In this document: one piece after another, positions 26,123 to 35,986 of the stretch
Layout: each line of letters opens with the position of its first letter
Numbering within the stretch: the first letter of the stretch is position 1
Origin: Natranaeroarchaeum aerophilus
Lineage (GTDB): Archaea > Halobacteriota > Halobacteria > Halobacteriales > Natronoarchaeaceae
Direction: 5' to 3'
NCBI RefSeq assembly: GCF_023638055.1
Contig: NZ_JAKRVY010000004.1
Coordinates: forward strand, 1-64,000
Length of the DNA: 64,000 nucleotides
Notes under the pieces: model-generated
Databases searched by the model: none
Seen by the model: only the letters and a program-made list of their open reading frames with translations
Told to the model about the DNA's origin: nothing
Position numbers and translations under genes: made by a program

Positions 26123-26851
26123 TCAGAGGTACGCGGCGTCCCACCGCGTCGGTTTACGTGTATTCCCACACGTCGAGCACTCGATACGTTCCATCGCATC
26201 CATCGCCGCGGCGACCTGCTCGCAGTTCGTACAGTAGTACGCCCAGCGTTCGTCACGGTTCGGGTCGGCATAGATCGTATTGAACGGTGCAATCGTCCCT
26301 CGGTGGGTCTCGTTGTCGGCCACGTAGACGATTTCGTCGTCGACGGCGAGTGTCGTCAGACCCGTCGGCTCGATGTCCTGAAAGACGTTCTCGACGTGTC
26401 GGGTTCCGTCGATCTCGATGTGTCGTTCGCCGATCTTCTCGAAGCCGAAGTGTCGATAAAAGGAGTTGCCTTCGCTGTTGTCCGCGAGGACGAGTCCGCG
26501 GAGGTGTGAGGCCCCTGCTTCGACGAGCCGTGCTCTGGTCTCCTCGAGAAGCTGACGTGAAATCCCCCGTCCGCGGTAGTCCGGATGGACGTGAAGCCAG
26601 AGCAGGTCGCCCGGCTGTTCCGACCCGTGCAAGATTGCGTCGGTGAATCCGGCCAGCGTGTCGTCGTCTTCGGCCACCAGGAGGATTCGTTGGTCGTCAG
26701 CTAACAGCGTGTCGAGGGTGTCATTGCCGTACCACGACGACACGGCACTGTCGATGGTATCCGGGCTCATCGAGTAGGAACTGCGCATCGAGTCGCTGGC
26801 GATTTTTCTGATGGCGTCCCGATCAGCTGCGGTTGCGTGACGTATGTCCAT
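26123..26851 (-). CDS. GNAT acetyltransferase with C-terminal zinc ribbon
   Basis: 242 residues from ATG 26851. The N-terminal 150 residues are a GNAT domain: LLWLHVHPDYRGRGISRQLL is the acetyl-CoA loop and NSEGNSFYRHFGFEKIGE the end motif. A C-terminal extension has CTNC and CSTC, a zinc ribbon (DUF5816-like in halophiles). GNATs transfer acetyl groups to amines or protein N-termini; the ribbon may bind a nucleic acid or protein. Substrate unknown. Confidence 0.8.
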   Translation of the reverse strand: MDIRHATAADRDAIRKIASDSMRSSYSMSPDTIDSAVSSWYGNDTLDTLLADDQRILLVAEDDDTLAGFTDAILHGSEQPGDLLWLHVHPDYRGRGISRQLLEETRARLVEAGASHLRGLVLADNSEGNSFYRHFGFEKIGERHIEIDGTRHVENVFQDIEPTGLTTLAVDDEIVYVADNETHRGTIAPFNTIYADPNRDERWAYYCTNCEQVAAAMDAMERIECSTCGNTRKPTRWDAAYL

Positions 26852-26953
26852 GACACACGATACCAATTGACAACACTTAAATCATACTGGCCGAAACCGG
26901 AGTGTTCAGATCGACTTCTCGGTCACAGGTGGCCGTTCGTGGAATCGGTGCCG

Positions 26954-28387
26954 TCACTCTTCGAGTCGGCTCGACCACCGGGTAACGGCGTACCGGTAGC
27001 ACAGTTCCCCGGCGAGGAACAGGGCAATGCCGACAGCGCCCAGTACGATGAGAGCAGTAGTGGTAAGCGGCGTGATGACGAGGCCGACAACGAGCACCGG
27101 TACGAGTACGATGGCGACGGCGGCTGTAAAGAGCATGAACAGTGCAGTGTCGAAGAGGAATTCGTTCGGATCGAAGCCAGCCAGTGCTGCCGTCAGGCCG
27201 AACAGGTACTGGTGGTACCCGATGAGCAAGACGAGTCCAGTCAGAGCATCAACGGGGCCCGTACCGATCAGGGCCACCGCGAGCAGGTAGTAACCCGCCG
27301 CGGTCGGCAGTCCGACCAGGACCAGTGCGGCCCGCTTGGCAGCGAACAGATCCGAGATTCCGAGCGGATAGCGCAGGTACGAGGCTGGGTCATCGTACTG
27401 TGTAATCCAGTTGTAGGTCGTATAAGCCGAGAGCCCGAGCAGTGGGCCGAACGTGACGCCGACGGATGGTTCGACGCCAGTAATGCGCTCGGCGAGTTCG
27501 ATCAACCCCACGCAGACGGCGAAAATGATGCCGCCGGAAAAGATGACTTTCCAGAGGCCGCCACTACTTCGCGCGACGTCGAGCAGCGTTTTGGTCGTCA
27601 GGCCGGTGTCGTCCCGGAGGCGTCGTCGCCACGTCGTAAACGCGGGCGAGCGGGTGCGAGTTGGGCTGGCATCTACGGGGTCGTATGCCAGCACCCCGAC
27701 CGTGACGGTTCCAGCCAGTAGCGCAAGCGTCCCGACGACCGCCAGTAGTGACGGCTCGGCGTAGAGCGCGTACGGCGTCAGGGCGAGGATGTCGACGTTT
27801 GCGTACCAGAGCCCACCGCTGCCGACGCCGAACACGCCGACGGTCAGCGAGCCAGCGATTCCCCGGGTGGCGAGTCCGACCACGGCCAGCGTCACGACCA
27901 GACCGAGCAGGAACGTCGCAGTCGTCGAGAGCCAGAGGCGACCGAGGTCGACGAGTTCGAAACCGGTTCGGCCGATTGCGACGCCGAAGGCCCCCACGAT
28001 CGGGACCAGAAAGAGGGCCGAGTAGTAGAGTGCATCTTTGGCGAGGAAGTGTCCCAGCAGGCGCTCTCGGGAGATCGGTAGCGTCCGTGCTGAAAAGACC
28101 AGCAGCGTCACGTCGCCGAGGACATCGTCAATAGCGTCCCTGCCCACCAGACCGATCGTTCCCGTGTGGAGCCCGAACGCGAACACGAGCGCGTGCAGTC
28201 CGGCGATCACGGCTCCGAGGCTCGTTCCCGTCTCCACGAGCGCAAAGACACCACTCGCCGTCAGCACGGCAACGAGCAGGGGGAAGGCCGCAAAGCGGCG
28301 ACCGCCAAAGAGCGACGAATGCAGTCGCCACTCCTCGCGGAGCATCCAGACCAAAACGATACGGTCGATGCGGTTGATCCCCAGCAT
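26954..28387 (-). CDS. ABC-2-type transporter permease
   Basis: 477 residues with about 12 predicted membrane segments and no catalytic motif. The soluble loop near residue 235 is Arg-rich (TRTRSPAFTTWRRRLRDD). It lies 2 bp downstream of an ABC ATPase gene on the same strand, so the two form an exporter. A large ABC-2 permease with this layout usually exports drugs, lipids or polysaccharides; substrate unknown. Confidence 0.8.
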   Translation of the reverse strand: MLGINRIDRIVLVWMLREEWRLHSSLFGGRRFAAFPLLVAVLTASGVFALVETGTSLGAVIAGLHALVFAFGLHTGTIGLVGRDAIDDVLGDVTLLVFSARTLPISRERLLGHFLAKDALYYSALFLVPIVGAFGVAIGRTGFELVDLGRLWLSTTATFLLGLVVTLAVVGLATRGIAGSLTVGVFGVGSGGLWYANVDILALTPYALYAEPSLLAVVGTLALLAGTVTVGVLAYDPVDASPTRTRSPAFTTWRRRLRDDTGLTTKTLLDVARSSGGLWKVIFSGGIIFAVCVGLIELAERITGVEPSVGVTFGPLLGLSAYTTYNWITQYDDPASYLRYPLGISDLFAAKRAALVLVGLPTAAGYYLLAVALIGTGPVDALTGLVLLIGYHQYLFGLTAALAGFDPNEFLFDTALFMLFTAAVAIVLVPVLVVGLVITPLTTTALIVLGAVGIALFLAGELCYRYAVTRWSSRLEE

Positions 28388-28389
28388 TG

Positions 28390-29127
28390 TTATCGGACTG
28401 CGGTCGTCGGGGGTTCTACTGGGTCGTCGCGCTCGAACGCCTCCAGCAGCGACTCGTCGGGGCTCATCTCGGCAGGTCGGCGCTCCGCAACGAGCCGACC
28501 GTCGCCGACGACGCCAACTCGATCGCAGAGATCGCGGGCGACCTCGATACCGTGGGTCGAGAGCAGCAAGGCGTTATCCTGCGTCCGGTAGTGCTCGAAA
28601 TACTCCTTGACTCGCTCTTGCATGATCGGATCGAGATTCGCGAGCGGCTCGTCGATGAACACGGCGTCAGGGTCGTGAAGGAACGCCTGCGTGATCATCA
28701 CCTTCTGTTGCTGGCCGCGCGAGAGATCCGTCGCCATCGCATCGAGTTTGTCCCGAAAGGAGAGACGGTCGGCCCACTCCTCGACGCGCTCGGCGAGGCG
28801 GTCGTCGGGGATCCCGCGTACCTGCCCGACGAACTCGAAGTACTCGCGAGGGGTCAGAAAGCTCGGCGGCGACTCTTTCTCGGGGACGATCCCGACCCGC
28901 CGTCTGGTCTCGATTGGCTCGGTCGCCGGATCCGTTCCCAGAACGGAGAGCGATCCCTCATCGGGTGCTAGCTGTCCAGTTAGCAGTCCGATCGCGGTCG
29001 TCTTTCCGGCCCCGTTTGGGCCGAGCAGACCGAACAGCTCGCCGCGGTCGACGGCCAGGCTTAGTCCGTCAAGCGCCTGAAAGTCACCGTAGCGCTTGCC
29101 CACATCCACCATCTCGATTGCACTCAT
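28390..29127 (-). CDS. ABC transporter ATP-binding protein
   Basis: 245 residues from ATG 29127 (MSAIEMVDVGKRYGDFQALD); a longer frame to 29274 reads through the regulatory palindrome and is unlikely. Walker A is LLGPNGAGKTTAIG, the signature is TDLSRGQQQKV, Walker B is PDAVFIDEPLANLD and the switch His is in LLLSTHGIEV. It is the energising subunit of the exporter with the permease gene 2 bp downstream. The MFS gene upstream is divergent and shares the intergenic palindrome. Confidence 0.9.
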   Translation of the reverse strand: MSAIEMVDVGKRYGDFQALDGLSLAVDRGELFGLLGPNGAGKTTAIGLLTGQLAPDEGSLSVLGTDPATEPIETRRRVGIVPEKESPPSFLTPREYFEFVGQVRGIPDDRLAERVEEWADRLSFRDKLDAMATDLSRGQQQKVMITQAFLHDPDAVFIDEPLANLDPIMQERVKEYFEHYRTQDNALLLSTHGIEVARDLCDRVGVVGDGRLVAERRPAEMSPDESLLEAFERDDPVEPPTTAVR

Positions 29128-29255
29128 CTCGACTGCAAGTCTCACTGAACGATCAATAAACTCCCGGACGCGGCAGTCCCGCCACCACCGAACGGGGGTA
29201 GTCCGGTCGAGGTCGACCGGCTGATCGCTCGCGGAGACCGAATCCGTTAACAGGC

Positions 29256-29273
29256 TGACTGACCAGTCAGTCA
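29256..29273. promoter_or_regulatory. TetR-type palindrome between ABC and MFS genes
   Basis: TGACTGACCAGTCAGTCA has perfect 7-bp inverted arms (TGACTGA/TCAGTCA) around CCAG. It ends 5 bp before the GTG start of the MFS gene and about 130 bp from the divergent ABC ATPase. This pattern is typical of TetR-family operators. No TetR gene is next to it, so the repressor would act from elsewhere. Confidence 0.6.
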
Positions 29274-29278
29274 ATAGA

Positions 29279-30508
29279 GTGAGTTCCGAGCGTCGAGTGG
29301 TCTACGCGGTGATCGCCTGCACGTTCTTCGTCGGTTTCGGCGGCGGCGTCATCTTCCCGATCCTGCCGAACCTCGGGGTAGTGCTAGGGATCTCGCCGTT
29401 TCTGGTCGGCGTCATCCTGAGTGCCAACCGGTTCTCGCGGCTGTTTGCAAACGCTCCTGCCGGGGCACTCATCGACCGGATCGGCACCCGGACGCCGTTC
29501 GTCGCGGGGCTGTTTATCGAAGGCATCGCGACGCTTGGCTACGTCGTCGCTGTCATCGCTCCTGCTCCTGAGGTGTGGTTCCTGCTCGCCCGAATCCTCT
29601 GGGGCGTCGGCAGCGCGCTCGTCTTCGCGACGGCGTACACGATTACGGCGGACGTCAGCGAGTCGGGGTCGCGCGGGACGAGCATGGGCATCGTCCGTGC
29701 CGGGATCACCTTTGGCTTCCCCGCCGGACTGGTGCTCGGCGGGCTAGTCAGCGACCTGTACAGCGTGGAGGCGGCGTTCGTCCTTGCGTCGGCGTTTGCC
29801 CTTTTCGCTAGCGTGCTCGCCTACTGGATCGTTCCGGAGACCCACAGCGAGGCGATTGAGCGTCGCAAAGGTGGCGTCAAACCCTGGGAGATCGATACCT
29901 CGACACCCGCGCTGACGGTCGGACTCGTCAACTTCGGCGTCTTCTTCGCGTATATTGGGGCTCTGTTCGCCACGCTCGTTGTCTTCCTTGGCGAACTGGA
30001 AATCGGGATGTTCGGACTGGACGCACAGGGTACCTCGGGACTCCTGATGGCAGTCACTGTCCTCTCTGGCTCCGTCTGCATGCTCGGCGGCGGCAAGCTG
30101 AGCGACCTGTACGGCTATCGTGTTCCGATTATCCTTGTCTCGCTGGTCGTCTCCGGCGCGGGCTTCGTGTTGCTGGCTGGAGCTAGCTCTGTCTCGCAAC
30201 TGATCCTCGCCTGCCTCCTGATCGGCGGCGGACAGGGTGGAACCGGCGGTCCCATGATGGCACTACTTGCGGATCTCACCCCCGACCAGCGGATGGGACG
30301 AGCGATGGGGACGAACAACGTGCTCGGTGATATCGGCGGTGGGCTCGGCCCGCTCGTGACGCTCCCGCTGGGCGAGAGCATCGGCTTCGCGCCGATCTAC
30401 GTCGCCTGTGCGCTGATCCCGCTCGTTGCCGGGGTCGTGCTACTGGTCGGAATCCGTGCCGAAACCGGGAGTCTGAACCCGTCGCTGGAACTACAGGCGG
30501 GCGACTGA
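29279..30508 (+). CDS. MFS transporter
   Basis: 409 residues, start GTG at 29279 (next to the palindrome). Twelve hydrophobic segments. The MFS motif A lies in the 2-3 loop as GALIDRIGTRTPF, and a related motif in the second half as GGKLSDLYGYRVP. Proteins of this type export drugs or take up small solutes by proton exchange. The TetR-type operator at its start suggests inducible efflux. Alternative start codons are possible because GTG is weak. Confidence 0.85.
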   Translation: MSSERRVVYAVIACTFFVGFGGGVIFPILPNLGVVLGISPFLVGVILSANRFSRLFANAPAGALIDRIGTRTPFVAGLFIEGIATLGYVVAVIAPAPEVWFLLARILWGVGSALVFATAYTITADVSESGSRGTSMGIVRAGITFGFPAGLVLGGLVSDLYSVEAAFVLASAFALFASVLAYWIVPETHSEAIERRKGGVKPWEIDTSTPALTVGLVNFGVFFAYIGALFATLVVFLGELEIGMFGLDAQGTSGLLMAVTVLSGSVCMLGGGKLSDLYGYRVPIILVSLVVSGAGFVLLAGASSVSQLILACLLIGGGQGGTGGPMMALLADLTPDQRMGRAMGTNNVLGDIGGGLGPLVTLPLGESIGFAPIYVACALIPLVAGVVLLVGIRAETGSLNPSLELQAGD

Positions 30509-30519
30509 GAAAAGACAAT

Positions 30520-31818
30520 TCAGGGCCAGAGCCCACGGACGTCGTGGGCTTCGGCGATGCGGGACAGTGCCACCGCGTAGGCTGCTTCGCGCCATGTTGG
30601 GGCACCGCCTTCCTTTTCCGTACGGACGGCATCCCACGCGGCAAGCATCTCGCTTTCGAGCTCCTCGTGGACGCGTTCGAGCGACCACGACTGGCGGTTG
30701 ATATCCTGGAGCCACTCGAAGTAACTCACAGTGACGCCGCCAGCATTGGCGATGATATCCGGCACCACTGCGACGCCTCGGTCGGTGAGGATTTCCTGTG
30801 CCCGGCTCGTCGTGGGGCCGTTCGCACCCTCGACGATCAGATCGGCACTGACGTTGCCTGCGTTTGCTTCGGTGAGCACGTTCCCGATCGCCGCAGGGAT
30901 CAGGACGTCGACGTCGAGTTCGAGCAACTCGTCGTTGGTAACCGTACGTGGAGCACCGTGGTCTAACACCGCCTCTGGCTCCTCGTCATGAGAGGGAACC
31001 GAGTGCGTATCGATCCCGTCCGGGTCGTAGATCCCCCCGGTGACGTCGCTGATCGCCACGACGTTTGCACCCCAGCGGTCGAGCAGTCGAGCCGCGTTCG
31101 CCCCCACGCTGCCGTAGCCCTGAACGGCGATATCAGTGCGCTCGATATCGCGTCCGTAGTAGTCAATTGCCTCGCGTGTGATGATGGCGACACTCCGTCC
31201 AGGGGCCTTCTCCCGTCCTTTGCTTCCACCGATGACCGGTGGTTTGCCCGTGACGACGCCAGGAATCGTCTCGTCTTCCTGCATCGAGTAGGCGTCCATC
31301 ACCCACGCCATCGTCTGTGGGTCCGTTCCCATGTCTGGAGCGGGGATGTCCTTCGTCGGACCGATCACGGAGCGTATTTCCTGTGTGAACCGCCGCGTCA
31401 GTCGCTCCTTTTCACCAGCACTCAGCGCCTTCGAGTCAACAGCGATACCGCCTTTTGCGCCACCGAAGGGGAGATCCATAACCGCACACTTCCAGGTCAT
31501 CCACATCGCGAGCCCCACACATTCATCCCGCGTCACCTCTGGGTGATATCGCAGTCCACCTTTGAAGGGTCCCTTGACGCTGTCGTGCTGGGCTCGATAG
31601 CCCGTAAACACCTCGACCGAGCCGTCGTCGCGCTCGATCGGGACCGTGACCTCGTGTACTGAGGTCGGATGACTGAGCTGTTCGACGATCGCAGGGTCGA
31701 TCTCCAGTCTAGCTGCTGCCTGATTCAATTGTCGTCGGGCCGTTTCGAGCGCTGATTCCTCCGCTGGGGTGGGCTCCGCAGATGCCCGGTCAGTACGTCC
31801 CTTCGACTCGGAGGCCAT
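30520..31818 (-). CDS. gdhA: Glutamate dehydrogenase (Glu/Leu/Phe/Val dehydrogenase family)
   Basis: 432 residues, the usual family length. The substrate region has [13 protein letters not shown] and [13 protein letters not shown] (catalytic Lys), and the dinucleotide site [16 protein letters not shown] with [16 protein letters not shown]. The end, [17 protein letters not shown], is typical. It interconverts glutamate and 2-oxoglutarate plus ammonia with NAD(P). Haloarchaea have several paralogues; which cofactor this one uses is not clear from sequence. A small zinc-ribbon gene ends 3 bp upstream. Confidence 0.92.
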   Translation of the reverse strand: MASESKGRTDRASAEPTPAEESALETARRQLNQAAARLEIDPAIVEQLSHPTSVHEVTVPIERDDGSVEVFTGYRAQHDSVKGPFKGGLRYHPEVTRDECVGLAMWMTWKCAVMDLPFGGAKGGIAVDSKALSAGEKERLTRRFTQEIRSVIGPTKDIPAPDMGTDPQTMAWVMDAYSMQEDETIPGVVTGKPPVIGGSKGREKAPGRSVAIITREAIDYYGRDIERTDIAVQGYGSVGANAARLLDRWGANVVAISDVTGGIYDPDGIDTHSVPSHDEEPEAVLDHGAPRTVTNDELLELDVDVLIPAAIGNVLTEANAGNVSADLIVEGANGPTTSRAQEILTDRGVAVVPDIIANAGGVTVSYFEWLQDINRQSWSLERVHEELESEMLAAWDAVRTEKEGGAPTWREAAYAVALSRIAEAHDVRGLWP

Positions 31819-31820
31819 CG

Positions 31821-32003
31821 TTACTCGATCGGCATTCCCCGGTTCCGAAGCTCACCACCGCACTCCGGACAGTTCCCCACCGTGGTTGGATCAACGACGA
31901 TATTTCCACACTCGAAACACTCATACGTCATTTCCTCTCCGGCGTCCTGGGTGACATCTCTCATAGGTAGTCCCAGCACACGAGTCTCATGTGCTGTACT
32001 CAT
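31821..32003 (-). CDS. Small rubrerythrin-like zinc-ribbon protein
   Basis: 60 residues. Two metal knuckles, ECFECG and NCPECGGEL, form a rubredoxin/zinc-ribbon fold. It lies 2 bp upstream of gdhA in the same direction, so probably cotranscribed. An internal ATG at 31962 is an alternative start. Small proteins of this kind are frequent in haloarchaea; role unknown. Confidence 0.7.
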   Translation of the reverse strand: MSTAHETRVLGLPMRDVTQDAGEEMTYECFECGNIVVDPTTVGNCPECGGELRNRGMPIE

Positions 32004-32127
32004 ACGTTGCGCCGGAATGAGGGAATAGCTGCTTGTTAATATGAAAACCCAATCAACAATCGTGTTGTTAATATATTAACCACGGCGGGCAGAACGGGCG
32101 TCAGAGGGGTCTGGATGTTCCCACGAC

Positions 32128-32199
32128 GCTACGCTTCCTCGAACAGATGCATCCAAACCGTTGGCTGCGTGTTCGACGAAGCTACGCTTCCTCGAACAG
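32128..32199. repeat. 19-bp direct repeat at the 3' end of the Bat-type gene
   Basis: GCTACGCTTCCTCGAACAG occurs at 32128-32146 and at 32181-32199. The second copy encodes the last residues and stop of the gene; the first lies just beyond it, suggesting a short 53-bp tandem-type duplication of the gene end. Confidence 0.7.
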
Positions 32200-35025
32200 T
32201 GCCGAAAACAGCTTTCGTTCGACTGTCCTGATATGCGTAGAAAATGCCGGTGGGGAGATTCCAAGCATTTCGGCCACTTCGGCACCGGTATGTTCCCGTG
32301 GTGACTCGAAAAAACCGCTGTAATAGGCCGTCTGGGTCACTTCTAGCTGTCGGTCGGTCAGCTCGTCGAAGACGCGGGAACGAACTGGTTCCCTCGAGGA
32401 TCGATCTATGTCCTGTTTCGAGCGGATCTCCACGCCGGTAAACAACTCGTGGATGAGCTGGCTAATATGGCGTGGCGTGACACTCTCGGGGACTTCAACA
32501 ACCAGTGTCGTCGAGTCCGGTGTCGCAGATGCACTCCGAAACACGGCTCCGTGATCGGCGAGTTCCGTTGCGAGGAACGCCTGTGCAAGTCTGAGGCCGA
32601 GGACACCACCGGATTCGTCCCCGCTGATCTGTCGAACCTCGTCGACCGCGATGAGGCTTTCCGCGACGTGCTCGACCTGATCGATCGCGGCCCCATCGAC
32701 GGTTACGACCACGTAACTTCCATCGGCAGTCTGCTGAATTCCTCCCTGATAGGACAGTTCACAGTCCGCCTCCCGAGCGATCTTCGAAAGGACGAAGCTC
32801 GGATCGTCGATTTCGAACTCGATTCTGGTCACCGAGCGTGTCACCAGTGCGTTCTTTCGCTCGATCGCACTCGTTGCGGACGCGATAGTTTCGCCGAGTT
32901 CGCGTAACACCGCCCGGACCGTCTCGTCGAATGCAGCCTGCGTATCGGCGTAGACGTTCAACACACCGTATGAGAGGTCATTGTACTCCAGCGGAATACT
33001 GATCACCGACAGGAAATCCCGTGAGAGGGCATCCGTCCGCCAGTCCTCCTCCCGGAGACGGCCTGCAACGTTCGCGACGTTCGTAATCTCGCGCGTGGCG
33101 ACTGTTCTTCCCGCGGGTTCGACCGCAGTGGTATCGACCGTAAACGTCACACTGTCCAGATACCCCTGTTCGGCTCCGGCCCACGCACGTGGTTCGACGG
33201 TCCCTGTTGCTGGACTCTCCTCGCCGATCCAGGCGAAGGTAAAGCGGTCATCCACCGTTAACAGCTCACAGACCGTGTGGTCGATCTCCTCACGGGTTTC
33301 GGCCTGTACGACCGCCTGGTCGATCTCGCGGATCGTTTCATTGATCCGGTTCAGGCGCGTGAGCTGGTTGTTCTGGCGCTGTAGCTCCCTGTCCTGGCTA
33401 CGGAGCTGGCTCTCACGGGTAACACGGTCGAGCGCCGCTTCTGCTGTTGCTGCCAGTAGATCCGCGAGCTCTCGCAACACGTCGTCGAACTCGCCGACCG
33501 ATGGCGACCCGGCGACGAACACCCCGTGGTTTCCAAGGGGAATATATGCCGTACTTCGAAGTCCGGTTGCGCGATCCTGAAGCTGTGGTGACTCGTGGAC
33601 GTCGTCGAAGAACATCGCCTCGTTCTCGACGAAGCTGTGGCTGACCAGCCCCTCCCCGTTAGCTCGTGCGACCGGAAGCGGGCCGTCCAGTCGCTCCATT
33701 GCGGGCGACCCTGCGGCCGGTTGTAGCTCGTTTGCTTCTACGTCGAACAGGTAGACTGCGCTTGCATCCAGATCAAGAACGCCCGCAGTGTCGTCGACGA
33801 CCTGCTGTGCGATCTCCCGTCTGGTCTCCGCGTACAGGAACTCTCTGGCCGTCTCCTGTAGCGTTGCCAGAGCCACCTCCCGTTGCTTTCGCTTCGTCAC
33901 GTCTCGACAGCTATACAGTAGCGTCCCGTCCTGAATCGATACTTCGCGGACGTTGACGAGCAGCGTGTGCTCGTGGCCCGCCTTGTCAGTCGCGGTGACC
34001 TCGATGTTTTTGAGTACACCCTCCTCGGCAAGCTCTGCACGATCGAACAGGTCCTCACCGAGCAGGGCCTCGATTGAACCAAGCTCCCGGATCTCCGCTG
34101 CGGTATAGCCGAAAATGAAGTTGACGTTCGGACAGACGTAAGTGTACTCCCCGTTCTCGTCTGTTATCAGTACCGTGTCCGTCATATTGTTGAGCGTGAC
34201 CCGGTGGAGCTCTTCGGAGCGGCGAAGATCCCGTTCAAGTGCAACTCGCTCGGAGATATCGACTGCTTCGACGACGATCGACCGGAGTTGGCCCCGGTCG
34301 TCGTGGACCGGTCTGGCCGAGAGGTCGACGACTTCCACGTCCGGATCGAAGGTCCGAGTCACCACTGCGTTACCGAACCGTCCGGCGATAGCCGTTTCGA
34401 CGATCCGGCGGACGTCTGCCTGTACCCCTTCGTCGCCGGACCACGACGGGAGCCGCCAGAACTCCTCACCGAGAACCGATTCGACATCTCCATCGATCAT
34501 TTCGCCTCCGGTTTCGTTCGCTCGCCGTAGCGCCCCCTCCGGATCGAGCACCCACGTCGCAGTACGAGGGTCCTGAAAGATGGCGTCGAACTGTCTCGCC
34601 CGGTCGTGCTGTTGTGCTTTTCGACGACGTGTTCCCACGCTTTCCTCGATACGCTCGATGATCGACTCGATTTCGGCGTCATCGAGGGTACTGATTGGGA
34701 CGTATCCGGAGACGTCGGCATCGACCGCCTCGCTGGCGACGGACTCGTCGCCGGAACTCGTACAGAACAGAACAGGGATCGTCTCCGAGGATTCTCGAAT
34801 TGATCGCAGGAGCGCGATCCCCGTAGACGCCTCGAGTTCGTGCGCCGTCACTACACAGTCGAGCCCCTCGTTACGAACGGCGTCGACCGCTGCTTCCGCG
34901 GTCGACGCGGAGTGGACTGTGGCACCGGTACGTGTTTCCAGGGCCGTCTCGAACTCCCCAAGCCAGGATTCCGTCCCTGCAAGTAGCACGCGGGTCGACG
35001 CCAGCGGCTCCGAGTCGGTCGCCAT
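32182..35025 (-). CDS. Bat-type multi-domain sensor and HTH regulator
   Basis: 947 residues from ATG 35025. Order: receiver-like domain (10-125), two PAS domains (about 150-265, 275-390; RTATWVLDPEGALRRANE and TDTVLITDENGEYTYVCP), two GAF domains (about 400-550, 575-720), a bacterio-opsin-activator middle domain and a C-terminal HTH_10 (LTDRQLEVTQTAYYSGFFES, EVAEMLGISPPAFSTHIRTV). The receiver is degenerate: the phospho-Asp site reads CVVTAHEL (A61) and the acidic pocket is VLLAGTES. It probably senses a ligand or redox/light cue rather than a phosphate. Targets unknown; it is divergent from nop5. Confidence 0.85.
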   Translation of the reverse strand: MATDSEPLASTRVLLAGTESWLGEFETALETRTGATVHSASTAEAAVDAVRNEGLDCVVTAHELEASTGIALLRSIRESSETIPVLFCTSSGDESVASEAVDADVSGYVPISTLDDAEIESIIERIEESVGTRRRKAQQHDRARQFDAIFQDPRTATWVLDPEGALRRANETGGEMIDGDVESVLGEEFWRLPSWSGDEGVQADVRRIVETAIAGRFGNAVVTRTFDPDVEVVDLSARPVHDDRGQLRSIVVEAVDISERVALERDLRRSEELHRVTLNNMTDTVLITDENGEYTYVCPNVNFIFGYTAAEIRELGSIEALLGEDLFDRAELAEEGVLKNIEVTATDKAGHEHTLLVNVREVSIQDGTLLYSCRDVTKRKQREVALATLQETAREFLYAETRREIAQQVVDDTAGVLDLDASAVYLFDVEANELQPAAGSPAMERLDGPLPVARANGEGLVSHSFVENEAMFFDDVHESPQLQDRATGLRSTAYIPLGNHGVFVAGSPSVGEFDDVLRELADLLAATAEAALDRVTRESQLRSQDRELQRQNNQLTRLNRINETIREIDQAVVQAETREEIDHTVCELLTVDDRFTFAWIGEESPATGTVEPRAWAGAEQGYLDSVTFTVDTTAVEPAGRTVATREITNVANVAGRLREEDWRTDALSRDFLSVISIPLEYNDLSYGVLNVYADTQAAFDETVRAVLRELGETIASATSAIERKNALVTRSVTRIEFEIDDPSFVLSKIAREADCELSYQGGIQQTADGSYVVVTVDGAAIDQVEHVAESLIAVDEVRQISGDESGGVLGLRLAQAFLATELADHGAVFRSASATPDSTTLVVEVPESVTPRHISQLIHELFTGVEIRSKQDIDRSSREPVRSRVFDELTDRQLEVTQTAYYSGFFESPREHTGAEVAEMLGISPPAFSTHIRTVERKLFSALFEEA

Positions 35026-35146
35026 TGTGTTGTCGTAACCAGTGGGGCGTGTTGAACGTACCGGCGTCGAGAGCGGCACGACGACCCGGATAAAGTTGGT
35101 ATCCACGGATCGGGAGGGATATGGGGCGGGACCGACAAGCAGGGGT

Positions 35147-35986
35147 ATGAACGAGGACGTAGCGTCCCCTGGCTGGTTCGCCGATGTGGACCATACGGAC
35201 GCGGAGGCTGCCGCGACACGGATCCGAACCGGCGAGGCGGAGACGCCGGAGGCGTGGCCAGCGATTGCGGTCGAGACGGGTACGGTGTCGGACGAGCAAG
35301 CGTACTACGATGCGCTGAGAGCGGCGACACTTCGGGCCGCCCGGGACGCCGTCACCGAGCGAGAGCGAGCAGACGACCGACAGCTGATCCACGCCGTTCG
35401 CTCGATGGACGATTGTGACAGAGTCGCCAATGAACTCGCCGAACGTCTCACCGAGTGGGCAGGGAGTCTGGACGACGAGGCGGGAGCAGGCGTCGAGTAC
35501 GCCCGCCAGATCGCGGGTGCTGACGACCACGAGCCGCAGCTCGTCTCGCTTGCCGAGCGGATCGTCGACCTCGCGGAGGAGGCCGAGGAGCTACGCACAT
35601 TCATCGAGCGGCGTGCGCCGGATGTCGCACCGAACCTCGCGGCGCTCGCCGGACCCGTCCTTGCCGCACGACTGATCTCGCTTGCTGGCGATCTGGAGTC
35701 ACTGGCGAAAAAGCCAAGCGGCACTGTCCAGGTCCTCGGTGCGGAAGACGCGCTGTTCGCCCATCTGCGGGGGCACGGAACCTCGCCGAAACACGGCGTC
35801 ATCTTCACCCACGAGTACGTCCGCGGGACGGACCCGGACGAGCGCGGATCCGCTGCACGTGCGCTTGCCGGAAAGCTCTCGATCGCCGCCCGAATTGATT
35901 ACTACTCGGGCGAGTACAACGCCGAACTGGAGGCCGAACTCGATCGGCGCATCGAGCGGATTCGCACGCGAGGTGACGCGGAATGA
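35147..35986 (+). CDS. nop5: Nop5 (archaeal Nop56/58), box C/D RNP core protein
   Basis: 279 residues from ATG 35147. The Nop domain is clear: ERRAPDVAPNLAALAGPVLA, LISLAGDLESLAKKPSGTVQ, GAEDALFAHLRG and SPKHGVIFTHEYVRG are the RNA/L7Ae-binding signature. It is shorter than many archaeal Nop5 proteins and lacks the Lys-rich tail. The end overlaps the start of flpA by 4 bp, the conserved operon. Nop5 joins fibrillarin and L7Ae in 2'-O-methylation of rRNA and tRNA. Confidence 0.93.
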   Translation: MNEDVASPGWFADVDHTDAEAAATRIRTGEAETPEAWPAIAVETGTVSDEQAYYDALRAATLRAARDAVTERERADDRQLIHAVRSMDDCDRVANELAERLTEWAGSLDDEAGAGVEYARQIAGADDHEPQLVSLAERIVDLAEEAEELRTFIERRAPDVAPNLAALAGPVLAARLISLAGDLESLAKKPSGTVQVLGAEDALFAHLRGHGTSPKHGVIFTHEYVRGTDPDERGSAARALAGKLSIAARIDYYSGEYNAELEAELDRRIERIRTRGDAE

